The position numbers and the translations under genes are program-made. Under the pieces are notes generated by a model, which saw only the letters and a program-made list of their open reading frames with translations, was not told where the DNA came from and did no database searches. 64,000 nucleotides of DNA from assembly GCA_000403475.2 (NCBI GenBank), contig KE159795.1, positions 1,116,983 to 1,180,982 of the forward strand, written 5' to 3'. Source of the DNA: Lachnospiraceae bacterium MD308 (GTDB lineage: Bacteria > Bacillota > Clostridia > Lachnospirales > Lachnospiraceae). This document shows, piece after piece, positions 9,202-21,395 of the stretch (positions within the stretch are counted from its first letter, which is position 1; each line of letters starts with the position of its first letter).

Positions 9202-12200
9202 CTATTCTTCTGCAAAATCAATAACTGCTTCCGCTTCTTCCTCAGACTCCTGCAGTTCTTCCTCTGCCTCTGTCTCAATGGGCAGATTCTCCTCTGTCTC
9301 TTCGTCGTCATTGAAAATGATCTCATCATCTACCATAAGCTCAGAATCCAGTCTGATATCACGATACTTTCTCATACCTGTACCAGCCGGAATATGCTTA
9401 CCGATGATGACATTCTCCTTGAGACCCACAAGCGGGTCCACCTTTCCCTTAATTGCAGCTTCAGTAAGAACCTTTGTCGTCTCCTGGAAGGATGCAGCCG
9501 ACAGGAAGGAATTGGTAGCAAGAGATGCCTTCGTAATACCAAGCATAATCTGCTCCCCAGTTGCCGGCTCTTTTCCTTCTTCAGCCAATGCCTTGTTGGT
9601 ATCCTCGAATTCGAGAATATCTACATTGGTTCCCGGAAGGAATTCGCTGTCCCCTGCCTCTTCTACACGAATCTTTTTCAGCATCTGACGAACGATAACC
9701 TCAATGTGCTTATCATTAATCTCAACACCCTGCAGACGATATACCCGCTGAACTTCCTGCAGCATATAATCCTGAACGGCACGTAATCCTTTAATCTTTA
9801 AGATATCATGCGGATTAACACTACCCTCGGTCAACTCATCACCGGCCTCAAGCTCTGCGCCGTCTGTGATCTTAATCCTTGAGCCGTAAGGAATCAGGTA
9901 TGCCTTTGACTCTCCGGTCTCATGGTTGGTGACGATTATCTCACGTTTCTTTTTCGTATCATTGATGTTCGCCTTTCCTGCAAATTCTGTAATGATTGCA
10001 AGACCTTTTGGCTTTCTCGCCTCAAAAAGCTCCTCGACACGGGGAAGACCCTGTGTGATATCATCACCGGCAACGCCTCCTGTATGGAAAGTACGCATCG
10101 TAAGCTGTGTACCAGGCTCGCCGATTGACTGAGCGGCAATAATACCTACTGCTTCTCCTACCTGAACCGGCTCTCCTGTCGCCATATTAGCGCCGTAGCA
10201 TTTTGCACAGATTCCATTGTGGGAGCGGCAAGTCAAAATTGTACGAATCTTAATCTTAGTCAACGGTTTGCCGTTTTTATCCACACCGTTCTTCATAATA
10301 AACTCAGCACGCTTCGGTGTTACCATATGATTTTTCTTCACAAGAACATTTCCGTCCTTATCCACAATGTCTTCACATAGATAACGCCCGGTAATACGCT
10401 CTTTAAGACTCTCTATTTCCTCATTGCCGTCCATGAACGCTTTCACGTACATTCCCGGAATCTCAGCATCCTTCTCTACGCAGTCAACCTCATGAATAAT
10501 GAGCTCCTGAGATACGTCGACAAGACGTCTTGTCAAATATCCTGAATCGGCTGTACGAAGAGCTGTATCGGACAGACCCTTACGCGCTCCGTGAGCGGAC
10601 ATGAAATACTCCAGTACGTCTAACCCTTCACGGAAGTTAGAACGAATCGGCAATTCGATTGTACGTCCGGTCGTATCAGCCATAAGTCCACGCATACCTG
10701 CAAGCTGTTTAATCTGCTTATCAGAACCACGGGCTCCGGAATCTGCCATCATGAAGATGTTATTATATTTATCCAGACCAGAAAGCAGCGCCTCTGTCAG
10801 TGCATCGTCTGTTGCCTTCCATGTCTCTACAACTTCTTTGTAACGCTCTTCTTCTGTAATGAGACCGCGCTTAAAGTTCTTTGTAATCTTATCTACCGTG
10901 TCCTGTGCTTCCTGAATCATCTGCGGCTTCTGCGGCGGCACAGTCATATCCGAAATAGATACGGTCATAGCTGCTCTTGTAGAATACTTGTATCCGATAG
11001 ATTTTACAGAGTCAAGTACCTCTGCTGTAGCAGTTGAACCATGAGTATTGATTACTTTCTCAAGAATCTGCTTTAACTGTTTCTTTCCTACATGGAAATC
11101 CACTTCAAGAAGCAGTGCATTCTCCGGATTCTCACGGTCTACAAAGCCAAGGTCCTGTGGAATGATTTCGTTGAAAAGAAATCTTCCTAATGTTGATTCT
11201 ACATTGCCTGTCTTTGCTGTGCCGTCAGCAAATGTCTTTGTGACACGCACCTTTATCTTAGAGTGAAGCGTAATCGCATTATTCTCATATGCAAGAATCG
11301 CCTCATTAACATTCTTAAATACCTTGCCCTCGCCCTTAGCTCCAGGCCTTTCCTGTGTCAGATAATAGATTCCAAGCACCATATCCTGAGAAGGAACCGC
11401 CACCGGGCCGCCGTCTGAAGGCTTTAACAAGTTATTCGGCGACAGCAGAAGGAATCTGCACTCTGCCTGCGCCTCTACTGACAACGGAAGATGAACCGCC
11501 ATCTGGTCTCCGTCAAAGTCGGCATTGTATGCTGTACAAACCAACGGATGAAGCTTGATTGCCTTACCTTCTACAAGAATCGGCTCAAACGCCTGAATAC
11601 CCAGCCTGTGCAGGGTAGGCGCACGATTCAGCATAACCGGATGCTCCTTGATAACTTCCTCTAACACATCCCAAACTTCCGGCTGCAGACGCTCTACCAT
11701 CTTCTTCGCATTCTTAATATTATGCGCAGTTCCGTTCTGTACAAGCTCCTTCATAACAAAGGGCTTAAACAACTCGATTGCCATCTCTTTCGGCAAACCG
11801 CATTGATAAATCTTAAGCTCCGGTCCCACGACGATAACCGAACGGCCAGAGTAGTCAACACGCTTTCCAAGAAGGTTCTGGCGGAAACGTCCGGATTTTC
11901 CCTTAAGCATATCAGAAAGGGATTTCAGCGCACGATTACCAGGTCCTGTCACCGGACGTCCACGGCGTCCATTGTCAATCAGGGCATCTACCGCTTCCTG
12001 AAGCATCCGCTTTTCATTTCTCACGATAATGTCCGGCGCTCCAAGCTCAAGAAGACGTTTCAGACGGTTGTTTCTATTGATAATTCTTCTGTACAGATCA
12101 TTCAGGTCAGAGGTAGCAAAACGACCGCCGTCAAGCTGAACCATCGGACGTAAATCCGGCGGGATAACCGGAATATTCGTCATGATCATCCACTCCGGCT

Positions 12201-12888
12201 TATTTCCCGACTCACGGAAAGCTTCCACAACCTCCAGACGCTTTACAATTCTCGCACGTTTCTGTCCCGTAGCTCCTTTTAAGCCTTCTGACAGCTCTTT
12301 GTACTCTTTCTCCAGATCAATCCCCTGCAAAAGCTCCTGAATGGACTCCGCTCCCATACCTACGCGGAAAGTATTGCCGTAAGTCTCTCTTGCCTCCTGA
12401 TATTCCTGCTCTGACAATACCTGCTTGTACTGAAGCTCCGACTCTCCTTTGTCCAACACAATGTAAGAAGCGAAGTACAGCACTTTCTCCAAAGTTCTTG
12501 GAGAAAGGTCAAGGATCAGTCCCATTCGGCTTGGAATTCCTTTAAAGTACCAGATATGCGATACCGGCGCTGCCAACGCAATATGTCCCATACGCTCACG
12601 ACGCACGCTCGCCTTCGTAACTTCAACACCACACCTGTCACACACAACACCTTTGTAACGAATCTTTTTATATTTTCCGCAATGACACTCCCAGTCCTTA
12701 CTCGGTCCAAAAATCTTCTCGCAGAATAATCCATCTTTTTCCGGCTTCAGAGTTCTGTAGTTAATCGTTTCCGGTTTTGTAACCTCGCCCTTTGACCAAT
12801 CCAAAATCTTCTCAGGTGATGCCAAACCTATCTTAATGGCATCAAAAACCATCGGCTGAAAAGTTTGTTGGTTATTATTTTCTGGCAT
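9202..12888 (-). CDS. rpoC: RNA polymerase subunit beta'
   Basis: Beta' subunit of RNA polymerase, 1228 aa, a usual Firmicutes length. The N-terminal zinc site has Cys68, Cys70, Cys83 and Cys86. The catalytic Mg motif NADFDGD is near residue 455, and the second zinc site [13 protein letters not shown] is near residue 885. The C-terminus ends in a Glu-rich tail. The RBS (AGAGGGG) lies in the 14-nt gap after rpoB. Terminator at 9164-9190. Confidence 0.98.
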   Translation of the reverse strand: MPENNNQQTFQPMVFDAIKIGLASPEKILDWSKGEVTKPETINYRTLKPEKDGLFCEKIFGPSKDWECHCGKYKKIRYKGVVCDRCGVEVTKASVRRERMGHIALAAPVSHIWYFKGIPSRMGLILDLSPRTLEKVLYFASYIVLDKGESELQYKQVLSEQEYQEARETYGNTFRVGMGAESIQELLQGIDLEKEYKELSEGLKGATGQKRARIVKRLEVVEAFRESGNKPEWMIMTNIPVIPPDLRPMVQLDGGRFATSDLNDLYRRIINRNNRLKRLLELGAPDIIVRNEKRMLQEAVDALIDNGRRGRPVTGPGNRALKSLSDMLKGKSGRFRQNLLGKRVDYSGRSVIVVGPELKIYQCGLPKEMAIELFKPFVMKELVQNGTAHNIKNAKKMVERLQPEVWDVLEEVIKEHPVMLNRAPTLHRLGIQAFEPILVEGKAIKLHPLVCTAYNADFDGDQMAVHLPLSVEAQAECRFLLLSPNNLLKPSDGGPVAVPSQDMVLGIYYLTQERPGAKGEGKVFKNVNEAILAYENNAITLHSKIKVRVTKTFADGTAKTGNVESTLGRFLFNEIIPQDLGFVDRENPENALLLEVDFHVGKKQLKQILEKVINTHGSTATAEVLDSVKSIGYKYSTRAAMTVSISDMTVPPQKPQMIQEAQDTVDKITKNFKRGLITEEERYKEVVETWKATDDALTEALLSGLDKYNNIFMMADSGARGSDKQIKQLAGMRGLMADTTGRTIELPIRSNFREGLDVLEYFMSAHGARKGLSDTALRTADSGYLTRRLVDVSQELIIHEVDCVEKDAEIPGMYVKAFMDGNEEIESLKERITGRYLCEDIVDKDGNVLVKKNHMVTPKRAEFIMKNGVDKNGKPLTKIKIRTILTCRSHNGICAKCYGANMATGEPVQVGEAVGIIAAQSIGEPGTQLTMRTFHTGGVAGDDITQGLPRVEELFEARKPKGLAIITEFAGKANINDTKKKREIIVTNHETGESKAYLIPYGSRIKITDGAELEAGDELTEGSVNPHDILKIKGLRAVQDYMLQEVQRVYRLQGVEINDKHIEVIVRQMLKKIRVEEAGDSEFLPGTNVDILEFEDTNKALAEEGKEPATGEQIMLGITKASLATNSFLSAASFQETTKVLTEAAIKGKVDPLVGLKENVIIGKHIPAGTGMRKYRDIRLDSELMVDDEIIFNDDEETEENLPIETEAEEELQESEEEAEAVIDFAEE

Positions 12889-12902
12889 ATTGGCACCCCT
12901 CT

Positions 12903-15900
12903 CTACATATCATCTGATAAATCATTATATGCGTAATCGTCAGTTTCCTCAAAATCCATGTCGAAGTCCTCATCGTCCTCATCGTCCGACTCGACATCGA
13001 CAAGCTCCTCTCCCTGGAATTCCTGCTCTGTATATCCTTGTTGTCCAAGGTCGTCCTCGTCATTGTACTTTCTGTCGCCCTCGATTAATGAACGGAAGTC
13101 TGTCTCACCCATATCAACCGTTTCCATAATCTCAACTTCTGTATTGTCATCGCGAAGCACCCGCACATCAAGACCAAGAGACTGCAATTCCTTAAGAAGT
13201 ACCTTGAAGGATTCCGGAATACCCGGTTCCGGAATATTCTCACCCTTAATAATCGCCTCGTAAGTCTTCACACGTCCTACAACGTCATCAGACTTCACAG
13301 TAAGAATCTCCTGCAGTGTATAGGAAGCACCATAAGCCTCGAGAGCCCAAACCTCCATCTCTCCGAAACGCTGTCCGCCGAACTGTGCCTTACCGCCTAA
13401 CGGCTGCTGTGTTACCAGCGAGTAAGGACCTGTAGAACGGGCATGAATCTTATCGTCAACAAGATGGTGGAGCTTAAGGTAATGCATGTGTCCGATTGTA
13501 ACCGGGCTGTCAAAATACTCCCCTGTCCTTCCGTCGCGCAGACGCACCTTTCCGTCTCTAGAAATCGGCACACCCTTCCACAGCTTTCTGTGCTCGCGGT
13601 TTTCCGACAGATATTCCATAACCTCCGGAAGCAGTTCTTCTTTATACTTCGCCTCGAACTCCTCCCAGCTTAAATTAACATAATCGTTGGCCAAGTCAAG
13701 GGTATCCATAATATCATTCTCGTCTGCACCGTCGAATACCGGCGTGGCGATATTAAAGCCAAGCGCCTTAGCCGCCAGCGACAAGTGAATCTCCAGCACC
13801 TGCCCGATATTCATACGGGAAGGCACACCCAGCGGATTTAACACGATGTCAAGGGGACGGCCGTTCGGAAGGAACGGCATATCCTCCACAGGAAGCACAC
13901 GGGAAACTACACCCTTATTACCATGACGTCCGGCCATCTTATCTCCCACAGAAATCTTTCTCTTCTGTGCGATATAGATCCTCACTGACTGGTTGACGCC
14001 CGGTGAGAGCTCGTCGCCGTTCTCTCTCGTAAATACCTTGGCATCCACAACGATTCCGTACTCACCGTGAGGAACTTTAAGGGAAGTATCTCTTACCTCT
14101 CTTGCCTTCTCGCCGAAGATGGCGCGAAGCAGTCTCTCTTCTGCGGTAAGCTCTGTCTCTCCCTTCGGCGTAACCTTTCCGACTAAGATATCTCCGGCAC
14201 GCACTTCTGCACCGATACGGATAATACCTCTTTCATCAAGATCCTTTAGCGCATCGTCGCCGACACCCGGAATATCGCGGGTAATCTCCTCCGGCCCAAG
14301 CTTCGTATCACGAGCTTCTGCCTCATATTCTTCAATGTGGACAGACGTATATACATCGTCCTGCACTAATCTCTCACTTAACAGAACGGCATCCTCGTAG
14401 TTATAACCCTCCCACGTCATAAATCCAATAAGCGGGTTCTTTCCAAGAGCCATCTCCCCGTTAGCGGTAGACGGGCCGTCTGCAATTACATCTCCTGCTT
14501 CTACCTTATCGCCCTTGAACACGATCGGCCTCTGGTTGTAGCAGTTGCTCTGGTTGCTGCGAAGGAACTTCGTCAGCTTATATTTCTTAGTATTGCCATC
14601 ATTCTGGCGAATAATAATCTCTTTTGACGTAGAACGCTCAACAACGCCGCCCTCTGTCGCCACCATACACACGCCCGAGTCAACCGCAGATTTCTCCTCC
14701 ATACCTGTCCCTACTACCGGAGCCTCGGTCATCAGGAGAGGAACCGCCTGACGCTGCATGTTAGAACCCATCAGCGCGCGGTTAGCGTCGTCATTCTCAA
14801 GGAACGGAATCAGGGCTGTCGCCACGGAGAACACCATCTTCGGGGACACGTCCATATAGTCAAACATCTTCCGCTCGTACTCCTGCGTCTCCTCACGGTA
14901 ACGGCCGGATACATTCCTACGGACAAAATGGCCTTCGTCGTCCAACTGCTCGTTCGCCTGTGCCACATGATAATTATCTTCCTCATCAGCCGTCATATAG
15001 ACAACTTCATCCGTGACAACCGGATTCTGCGGATCGTCGTGATTAATCTTGCGGTACGGTGCCTCCACGAATCCATACTGATTGATTCGTGCATAACATG
15101 CCAGCGAGTTGATCAGACCGATATTCGGACCTTCAGGCGTCTCAATCGGACACATCCTTCCATAGTGGGAATAGTGTACATCACGAACCTCGAATCCCGC
15201 ACGATCCCTGGAAAGTCCTCCGGGGCCGAGGGCGGACAGACGCCGCTTATGGGTCAGCTCACCAAGCGGATTGTTCTGATCCATGAACTGTGAAAGCTGC
15301 GAAGACCCAAAGAACTCCTTCACTGCCGCCGTTACCGGCTTTATATTAATCAAAGACTGCGGGGAAATCCCCTCTAAGTCCTGTGTCGTCATTCTTTCGC
15401 GGACAACTCTTTCAAGCCTTGACAGACCAATCCTGTACTGGTTCTGTAAAAGCTCTCCTACTGCACGAATACGTCTGTTTCCAAGATGATCGATATCATC
15501 ATCATTGCCAAGCCCGTACTCTAAGTGCATGTTATAATTGATGGATGCAAGAATATCTTCCTTTGTAATATGCTTCGGAATCAAGTCGTGGATGTCTCTT
15601 TTGATCGCATCCTTAAGCTCATCGATATCTCCCGCCGTCTCCTCTAAAAGACCTGCAAGCACCGGATAATATACAAGCTCTGTCACGCCGACCTCTTTCG
15701 GGTCAATGTCAACAACTGCCGTAAGGTCAACCATCATATTAGAAAGGACTTTGATACTCCTCTCCTCATCCGGACGCTCAATCCACACATAGGGAACTGC
15801 CGCATTCTGTATCTCATCTGCAAGTTCTCTCGTTATCTTAGTCCCTGCCTCCGCGATTACCTCACCGGTAACTACACTGACTACATCCTCCGCAAGAACC

Positions 15901-16775
15901 TGTCTGGTAATCCGGTTCCTGAGCAAAAGCTTCTTATTAAATTTATAACGACCTACTTTTGCCAGGTCATAACGCCTCGGGTCAAAGAACATGCTGGTAA
16001 TCAAGCTCTCCGCACTGTCCACAGCCAAAGGCTCACCCGGACGGATCTTTTTGTATAATTCCAGGAGACCTTCCTGATAATTCGTAGCCGCATCTTTCTC
16101 AAAACTTGCCAAAATCTTTGGCTCCTCGCCGAAAATCTCGACAATCTCCGGATTAGTACCGATACCCAGCGCGCGGATCAATACAGTAATCGGCACCTTT
16201 CTCGTTCTATCTACTCGTACATAAAAAACGTCATTGGAATCCGTCTCATACTCTAACCACGCACCGCGGTTAGGAATGACAGTGGATGAGTACAGCTTTT
16301 TTCCTAATTTATCATGAGCAATCGCATAGTAAATACCAGGGGAGCGAACCAACTGGCTTACGATAACACGTTCAGCCCCGTTGATCACAAATGTTCCGGT
16401 ACTTGTCATCAGAGGCAAATCCCCCATGAAGATCTCATGTTCATTAATCTCGTCTGTTTCTTTATTGTGGAGCCTTACCCTTACCTTCAGAGGCGCAGCG
16501 TAAGTCGCATCACGTTCTTTACACTCTTCGATTGTGTACTTTACGTCATCCTCGCACAGCGTGAAATCAACAAATTCCAGACTCAGATGACCGCTGTAAT
16601 CCGCAATCGGTGAAATATCATCAAACACTTCTTTCAGCCCTTCGTCAAGAAACCAGTGATAGGAATCTTTCTGGACTTCAATCAAATTCGGCATCTGAAG
16701 AACTTCTTTTTGTCTGGAATAGCTCATGCGGGAACTTTTTCCACTTTTAATGGGACGAATTCTGTTTTTCTCCAT
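12903..16775 (-). CDS. rpoB: RNA polymerase subunit beta
   Basis: Beta subunit of RNA polymerase, 1290 aa. The rifampicin-pocket region near residues 485-520 reads [14 protein letters not shown] followed by [14 protein letters not shown], the form associated with sensitivity. The active-centre segment [15 protein letters not shown] is near 940. The last 65 residues are very rich in Asp and Glu. The gene has its own promoter 140 nt upstream (16915-16944). Directly upstream lies fucU, not the rplJ-rplL genes that precede rpoB in many Firmicutes. Confidence 0.98.
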   Translation of the reverse strand: MEKNRIRPIKSGKSSRMSYSRQKEVLQMPNLIEVQKDSYHWFLDEGLKEVFDDISPIADYSGHLSLEFVDFTLCEDDVKYTIEECKERDATYAAPLKVRVRLHNKETDEINEHEIFMGDLPLMTSTGTFVINGAERVIVSQLVRSPGIYYAIAHDKLGKKLYSSTVIPNRGAWLEYETDSNDVFYVRVDRTRKVPITVLIRALGIGTNPEIVEIFGEEPKILASFEKDAATNYQEGLLELYKKIRPGEPLAVDSAESLITSMFFDPRRYDLAKVGRYKFNKKLLLRNRITRQVLAEDVVSVVTGEVIAEAGTKITRELADEIQNAAVPYVWIERPDEERSIKVLSNMMVDLTAVVDIDPKEVGVTELVYYPVLAGLLEETAGDIDELKDAIKRDIHDLIPKHITKEDILASINYNMHLEYGLGNDDDIDHLGNRRIRAVGELLQNQYRIGLSRLERVVRERMTTQDLEGISPQSLINIKPVTAAVKEFFGSSQLSQFMDQNNPLGELTHKRRLSALGPGGLSRDRAGFEVRDVHYSHYGRMCPIETPEGPNIGLINSLACYARINQYGFVEAPYRKINHDDPQNPVVTDEVVYMTADEEDNYHVAQANEQLDDEGHFVRRNVSGRYREETQEYERKMFDYMDVSPKMVFSVATALIPFLENDDANRALMGSNMQRQAVPLLMTEAPVVGTGMEEKSAVDSGVCMVATEGGVVERSTSKEIIIRQNDGNTKKYKLTKFLRSNQSNCYNQRPIVFKGDKVEAGDVIADGPSTANGEMALGKNPLIGFMTWEGYNYEDAVLLSERLVQDDVYTSVHIEEYEAEARDTKLGPEEITRDIPGVGDDALKDLDERGIIRIGAEVRAGDILVGKVTPKGETELTAEERLLRAIFGEKAREVRDTSLKVPHGEYGIVVDAKVFTRENGDELSPGVNQSVRIYIAQKRKISVGDKMAGRHGNKGVVSRVLPVEDMPFLPNGRPLDIVLNPLGVPSRMNIGQVLEIHLSLAAKALGFNIATPVFDGADENDIMDTLDLANDYVNLSWEEFEAKYKEELLPEVMEYLSENREHRKLWKGVPISRDGKVRLRDGRTGEYFDSPVTIGHMHYLKLHHLVDDKIHARSTGPYSLVTQQPLGGKAQFGGQRFGEMEVWALEAYGASYTLQEILTVKSDDVVGRVKTYEAIIKGENIPEPGIPESFKVLLKELQSLGLDVRVLRDDNTEVEIMETVDMGETDFRSLIEGDRKYNDEDDLGQQGYTEQEFQGEELVDVESDDEDDEDFDMDFEETDDYAYNDLSDDM

Positions 16776-16914
16776 ATTGACGTTTCACTCCTCGTTTATT
16801 TTTTTGTGGGCAGCGAATTGCCCGTAAATCGTGCACTTCCACATATTTCACTATTTGTCAAGCTGTTTTTTCATGCAAATTCACGGCATAACTTTCCACA
16901 ATAGCGCATTTTTT

Positions 16915-16944
16915 ATAATAGCATAATCTTGTCAAGCTTGTCAA
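16915..16944 (-). promoter_or_regulatory. Promoter of rpoBC
   Basis: On the - strand TTGACA (16939-16944) and TATTAT (16915-16920) are spaced by 18 nt. This gives a start near 16908 and a leader of about 130 nt. A second TTGACA-like copy (CTTGACA) lies inside the spacer. The 303-nt gap 16776-17078 holds this promoter, the long rpoB leader and the fuc operon terminator. Confidence 0.65.
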
Positions 16945-17020
16945 CAAAAAAATTCTCAATTTTTACCATATATAAGGCAAATCGTTGATTTTTTTCATCC
17001 GGCATGCATACTGCCCAAAA

Positions 17021-17058
17021 ATGGTGCCGTCCCCTGCCGAAACAAAGAACCGCACCAT
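17021..17058 (-). terminator. Terminator of the fucose operon
   Basis: On the - strand ATGGTGC and GCACCAT form a 7-bp stem around a 24-nt loop and are followed directly by TTTTT. It lies 20 nt beyond the fucU stop and upstream of the rpoB promoter, so it separates the two units. Confidence 0.65.
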
Positions 17059-17078
17059 CATCATACCTTAAGCCTCTA

Positions 17079-17519
17079 TCACTCTACGACTACGCCTTTT
17101 TGCAGCATCACATTTGCATACAGCGCAGATTCACCTGTAGCGATTATTGCATACGCCGTTTTTGCCTCTTCATAAAATGCAAAACGCTCGATATTGCCGA
17201 TGGCGTCCGCACCACGCCCGTCATACTTTGCAACAATCTCCTTGTATGTGTCCCAGATCGGAGTCTCCACATTGTCGCCCGGCATGACTTCCATAAGGTT
17301 CATAGGCTTTTCCACATAGGTGTCAAGAGGGAATACTTTCAGGATTGCCTCTAAAATCTCCGGCACCCCATGTCCGTCACAGCGGATGACAATTGCATTC
17401 TTCCCCATAGATTCTGCCGGGAAGTTTCCGTCGGAGATGACAAGCCTGTCGCTGTGCCCCATCTCGCACAGCACCTTCAAAAGCTCCGGCGATAATATTT
17501 TCGGAATTCCTTTTAACAT
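17079..17519 (-). CDS. fucU: L-fucose mutarotase FucU (RbsD/FucU family)
   Basis: Cytoplasmic mutarotase of 146 aa that interconverts the alpha and beta anomers of L-fucose. The N-terminus MLKGIPKILSPELLKVL and the catalytic-type segment MGHSDRLVISDGNFP (His22, Asp30) are typical of FucU. It follows fucI by 11 nt, the usual fuc operon order, and is the last gene before the terminator. RbsD proteins share the fold, but context and the N-terminus favour FucU. Confidence 0.93.
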   Translation of the reverse strand: MLKGIPKILSPELLKVLCEMGHSDRLVISDGNFPAESMGKNAIVIRCDGHGVPEILEAILKVFPLDTYVEKPMNLMEVMPGDNVETPIWDTYKEIVAKYDGRGADAIGNIERFAFYEEAKTAYAIIATGESALYANVMLQKGVVVE

Positions 17520-17530
17520 ATCTTATCTCC

Positions 17531-19324
17531 TTATTTGTACAGCGGGCCGTATACCGCGCATGCCCTGTAATCCTGTCCTTCTTTGTCTGCCCCGAATGCA
17601 TTCCATGCCGCCGGCCTGAAGATATCCTCCTCCGGTACATTGTGCATGCAGACCGGAATCCTGAGCATAGACGCCATCGTGATAATGTCGGCGCCGATGT
17701 GTCCGTAGGAGATTGCCCCATGGTTTGCGCCCCAGTTATTCATTACGTCATAAGCAGTCTTGAACGCGCCTTTGCCTGTGCATCTCGGCGCGAACCATGT
17801 ACACGGCCATGTGTAGTCCGTCCTCTTCCACAGCGCGTCAGATACCTCGAAGGGGAGCTTGATCGTCCAGCCTTCTGCAATCTGGAGAACCGGCCCTAAG
17901 CCCCTTACCAGGTTCAGGCGGATCATCGTACAAGGCATCTGCGTATCTGTAAGGAAACGGGAAGAATATCCGCCTCCGCGGAAATATCCGTTATCTGCCG
18001 CATTCCATGTAGTAGCCTTCATGATGGCATCCTGATCCTCAGGCGTTACATTGTACCACTCTTTCATCACGCCGTTGCCGTCAGCGTCCTTTGCCTCGCC
18101 GCAGGCATCAAGGCAGGCAGCGCCGGAGTTAATAAGGTGGATAAATCCGTCCGCCTCTTTTGCCTTTCCTTCAATCTCATATCCGGTCACTCTCTTAACT
18201 GCGTCGCCGCTCCAGTAAGTACGAACGTCTGCGAAAATCTGCGGGCGGTTTGTGAGCTGTTTCATAAACAGCATGCCAAGGCCGTTAAGCACGTCGTTCT
18301 CTGTCGCCAGGATGTACGGCTCTCTTGCCCCGTTCCAGTCAAAGGAGCTGTTAAGGATCGCCTCTGCAAAGTCTCCGTTCGGATAGAAGTCAGTCCACTG
18401 CCTCTGGCCCTGGAATCCGGCCGCCAGCGCATTGTGGCCAACCATCTCTTCCTCACACCCTTCCGGAAGGTTCTTATTGCCGCCCATAAGGTCTTTGATG
18501 ATGACCGCCATCTTTACGACGAACTCAAACTGCTCTTCTTTTTCTTTTTCAGACTTCTGTAATTCCTCAGGATTCTTGTCAAATCCGATGTTGCATTTCT
18601 CCTTTGCCCATGCAAGAGCTTTCTTGAATTCTGCCTCATCGTAAACACCCTCGGTCATGCGGCGGATAATCTCCACCTCGTCAACAGATTCCACTCTCAT
18701 GCCAAGATAGGATTCCATAAAATCAGAATCAATGATAGAGCCGCCGATACCCATACAGATAGAACCAATCTGTAAGTAAGAAGTTCCTCTCATGGATGCT
18801 GCTGCAACTGCTGCACGAGCGAATCTCAGCAATTTTTCCTTAACATCTGCCGGAATCTCTGAATCGTCCGCATCCTGAACATCATGCCCGTAGATGCCGA
18901 ATGCCGGAAGACCTTTCTGTGCATGGGTTGCGAGCACAGATGCAAGATATACGGCGCCCGGTCTCTCTGTGGCATTCAGCCCCCATACGCCCTTGATCGT
19001 ATTGGGGTCCATATCCATTGTCTCAGAGCCGTAGCACCAGCATGGAGTCACGGTAAGCGTGATATCCACGCCCTCTCTTTTGAACTTTTCAGCACATGCA
19101 GCCGTCTCAGCCACACGCCCGATGGTCGTGTCAGCGATGACAACCTTCACCGGCTCACCATTTGAATACCGGATATTTTCCTCAAACAGCTTTTTCGCCG
19201 CATGAGCCATCCCCATCGTCTGATCTTCCAGAGATTCACGAACCTTAAGAGCTCCTCTTCTTCCGTCAATTGTAGGGCGGATGCCGATTACCGGCTGTCC
19301 TCCGATTAACCTGTTTTCTGCCAT
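17531..19324 (-). CDS. fucI: L-fucose isomerase
   Basis: Converts L-fucose to L-fuculose (and D-arabinose to D-ribulose), Mn-dependent. The 597-aa protein is the usual length and begins with the family segment [21 protein letters not shown]. The central [15 protein letters not shown] and the C-terminal [15 protein letters not shown] regions carry family metal-site residues. It lies between the kinase gene and fucU with gaps of 14 and 11 nt. An AAGGAGG site precedes the ATG. Confidence 0.96.
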   Translation of the reverse strand: MAENRLIGGQPVIGIRPTIDGRRGALKVRESLEDQTMGMAHAAKKLFEENIRYSNGEPVKVVIADTTIGRVAETAACAEKFKREGVDITLTVTPCWCYGSETMDMDPNTIKGVWGLNATERPGAVYLASVLATHAQKGLPAFGIYGHDVQDADDSEIPADVKEKLLRFARAAVAAASMRGTSYLQIGSICMGIGGSIIDSDFMESYLGMRVESVDEVEIIRRMTEGVYDEAEFKKALAWAKEKCNIGFDKNPEELQKSEKEKEEQFEFVVKMAVIIKDLMGGNKNLPEGCEEEMVGHNALAAGFQGQRQWTDFYPNGDFAEAILNSSFDWNGAREPYILATENDVLNGLGMLFMKQLTNRPQIFADVRTYWSGDAVKRVTGYEIEGKAKEADGFIHLINSGAACLDACGEAKDADGNGVMKEWYNVTPEDQDAIMKATTWNAADNGYFRGGGYSSRFLTDTQMPCTMIRLNLVRGLGPVLQIAEGWTIKLPFEVSDALWKRTDYTWPCTWFAPRCTGKGAFKTAYDVMNNWGANHGAISYGHIGADIITMASMLRIPVCMHNVPEEDIFRPAAWNAFGADKEGQDYRACAVYGPLYK

Positions 19325-19338
19325 TTCATTGTCCTCCT

Positions 19339-20817
19339 TTATGATTGAATAATAGTTTTAAATTTTTCATATGCAGCATCCCATTTTTCCTGATCTGCAG
19401 GTAGGTACTCATATGTCTGTTCCGATTTTTCAATAATGCTGCGCGCCTCTTTCACATCCCTGATCTCTCCAAGGGCCATAAGCTGAACCGCGATGTTTCC
19501 AAGGGCAGTAGCCTCCACCGGGCCTGCCAGCACCTTGCGTCCGCTGGCGCTCGCCGTCATCTGGCACAAAAGTCTGCTCTGTATCCCTCCCCCGATCATA
19601 TTGATCACGGAAAAATGCTTTCCTGTGCACGCCTCAATCTGCTCCAGCGTGTAGCGGTATTTTAACGCCAGGCTCTGGTTGATGCAGCACATGATATCTC
19701 CGATCGTCTCCGGCTCCGGCTGCCCGGTCCGCCTGCAAAACTCACGGATTCTTTTCGGAATGTTGCCCGCTGTGTTAAACTCCGGGGAATCCGGGTCAAT
19801 AAAGCATACAAACGGCTCTGCCTTCCGGGCCATCTGCTCCAATTCCCCAAACCCGTACTCGCGCCCCTCGCGAATCCACTGACGCCTGCTCTCCTGCGCC
19901 AGCCACAGTCCGATGATATTCTTAAGAAATGTAAACGTATCCCCATACCCGCCTTCATTACTTACATTAAATTCAAAAGATTCCTTTCCGATCACCGGTT
20001 CCTTAAGCTCCGTCCCGAACAGGCTCCATGTGCCGCAGCTAATGAACATGAAGTCCTCCTCCTGGGTCGGCACTGCCACCACGGCGCTCTGTGTATCATG
20101 GCTCGCCACAGCGATTACCTTTGCCGGTTCGATGCCAAGCTCATCACAGATACCTTTAGAAATCTCTCCCACCACCGTACCGCTGGATACGATATCCGGA
20201 AAGATCTCCTTCGGAATCGAAAGTGCACCGAGTATCCTCTCTGACCATACCTTATTTTTCGCATCCATGAGCTGAGTCGTCGTCGCCATGGTATATTCTG
20301 CCTTTTTCTCCCCGGTCAGGAAGTAGCCGAAAAGATCCGGAGTGAGCAAAAGGGTCTTCGCCCTCTCTAACAGATGCGGCCGTTTTTTCACCAGGGAATA
20401 AAGCTGGAAGACGGTATTGAAATTCTCAAACTGATTCCCCGTCAGGTTATAAAGCTCCTCCTTCGGGATTGCCTTAAACACTTCATCCTGCATCCCAAGC
20501 GTCCTGTCATCCCTGTAATGCACCGCGCTCTCAAGCAGTACGCCTTCTTCATCTAACAGCCCGAAATCCACTCCCCAAGTGTCGATCCCGACGCTGTCAA
20601 AACCGCCTTTTTGTTTGGCTTTAAGCATCCCCTGCTTAATCTCAAAGAACTGCCTTAAGGTGTCCCAGTACATGGTCTTTCCGATTACAACCGGATCGTT
20701 GGAAAACCGGTGCACCTCTTCCATGACAATCTTTCCGTCTTCGAGCCTTGCCAGGATCGCCCTGCCGCTTGACGCCCCAAAGTCAAACGCCAGAACCTGT
20801 TTTCTATTCTCTCCCAA
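19339..20817 (-). CDS. FGGY-family kinase, probable L-fuculokinase (rhamnulokinase-like)
   Basis: ATP-dependent sugar kinase of about 492 aa. The phosphate-binding start [24 protein letters not shown] and the C-terminal [16 protein letters not shown] place it in the FGGY family, nearest in look to rhamnulokinases. Operon position next to fucI and fucU implies L-fuculose as substrate, giving L-fuculose-1-phosphate; rhamnulose is possible too. The frame opens at an ATG at 20835 with no RBS. That ATG is followed by GGAGGAGG and then TTG at 20817, so the TTG is the better start. Confidence 0.88.
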   Translation of the reverse strand: MGENRKQVLAFDFGASSGRAILARLEDGKIVMEEVHRFSNDPVVIGKTMYWDTLRQFFEIKQGMLKAKQKGGFDSVGIDTWGVDFGLLDEEGVLLESAVHYRDDRTLGMQDEVFKAIPKEELYNLTGNQFENFNTVFQLYSLVKKRPHLLERAKTLLLTPDLFGYFLTGEKKAEYTMATTTQLMDAKNKVWSERILGALSIPKEIFPDIVSSGTVVGEISKGICDELGIEPAKVIAVASHDTQSAVVAVPTQEEDFMFISCGTWSLFGTELKEPVIGKESFEFNVSNEGGYGDTFTFLKNIIGLWLAQESRRQWIREGREYGFGELEQMARKAEPFVCFIDPDSPEFNTAGNIPKRIREFCRRTGQPEPETIGDIMCCINQSLALKYRYTLEQIEACTGKHFSVINMIGGGIQSRLLCQMTASASGRKVLAGPVEATALGNIAVQLMALGEIRDVKEARSIIEKSEQTYEYLPADQEKWDAAYEKFKTIIQS

Positions 20818-20855
20818 GACTCCTCCTCCTTCCATTCTGAATTTACAAAATATCT

Positions 20856-21299
20856 TTAAAAGATTCCAAATATCTTTTCCCTGAACGAATCATGCAGCGT
20901 ATCGTAATCCGTATATCCGATCTCGCTGTTTTTAAACCGCCCTTTCCACTCCGCGCAGATGCTGTCCGCGACCAGCCTGGAATCTTCGTGCCCTGTCTTA
21001 AGAATAGCCGGGAAAACATAATAGATCATGAAAAAGTTGATGTCAGCCTGCACAGTAGGAGAAATCTTCTTTTTCTCCCCTTTGCCAAAGGTTCTCTCCA
21101 CGCCTTCTCCAAGCGCCGCCGCAATCTCCCCGGCCATCTTTTCCTTTTCCTCTGCCCCGTCCATCAATTCTGTCATCTCCTGAAAATAACATCCGTTTTT
21201 TTCAAGGAAAAGCCTCGTGTTCTCTTCGTAGGATTTCTTTTTCAGTTTTTTCATCATGCCGCCCATATTGTCAAACATTGCCTCTACATTTTCAAGCAT
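20856..21299 (-). CDS. Uncharacterised protein in the fucose operon
   Basis: Protein of 147 aa that I do not recognise. It has no signal peptide or membrane segment and is highly charged: a Lys-rich stretch near residues 17-24 and an acidic, Met-rich first half, then a more hydrophobic segment (INFFMIYYVFPAIL, about 88-101). It is predicted mostly helical and cytoplasmic. It lies between the substrate-binding protein gene (across a stem-loop) and the kinase gene, so a role in fucose use is inferred only from position. Confidence 0.7.
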   Translation of the reverse strand: MLENVEAMFDNMGGMMKKLKKKSYEENTRLFLEKNGCYFQEMTELMDGAEEKEKMAGEIAAALGEGVERTFGKGEKKKISPTVQADINFFMIYYVFPAILKTGHEDSRLVADSICAEWKGRFKNSEIGYTDYDTLHDSFREKIFGIF

Positions 21300-21329
21300 A
21301 TGATTTCCTCCCGCTATCCTTCATTGTCA

Positions 21330-21358
21330 AAAGGAATCGGAGTAAATCCGATTCCTTT
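21330..21358 (-). terminator. Stem-loop (probable attenuator) after the substrate-binding protein gene
   Basis: Perfect 12-bp stem AAAGGAATCGGA / TCCGATTCCTTT with a 5-nt loop, ending in TTTT on the - strand. It sits 37 nt after the binding-protein stop, inside the operon. Partial termination or 3'-end protection here would raise binding protein over the downstream enzymes. Confidence 0.75.
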
Positions 21359-21395
21359 CTGCATGCATCAACGTATTTACTAACCAAAATAAATA

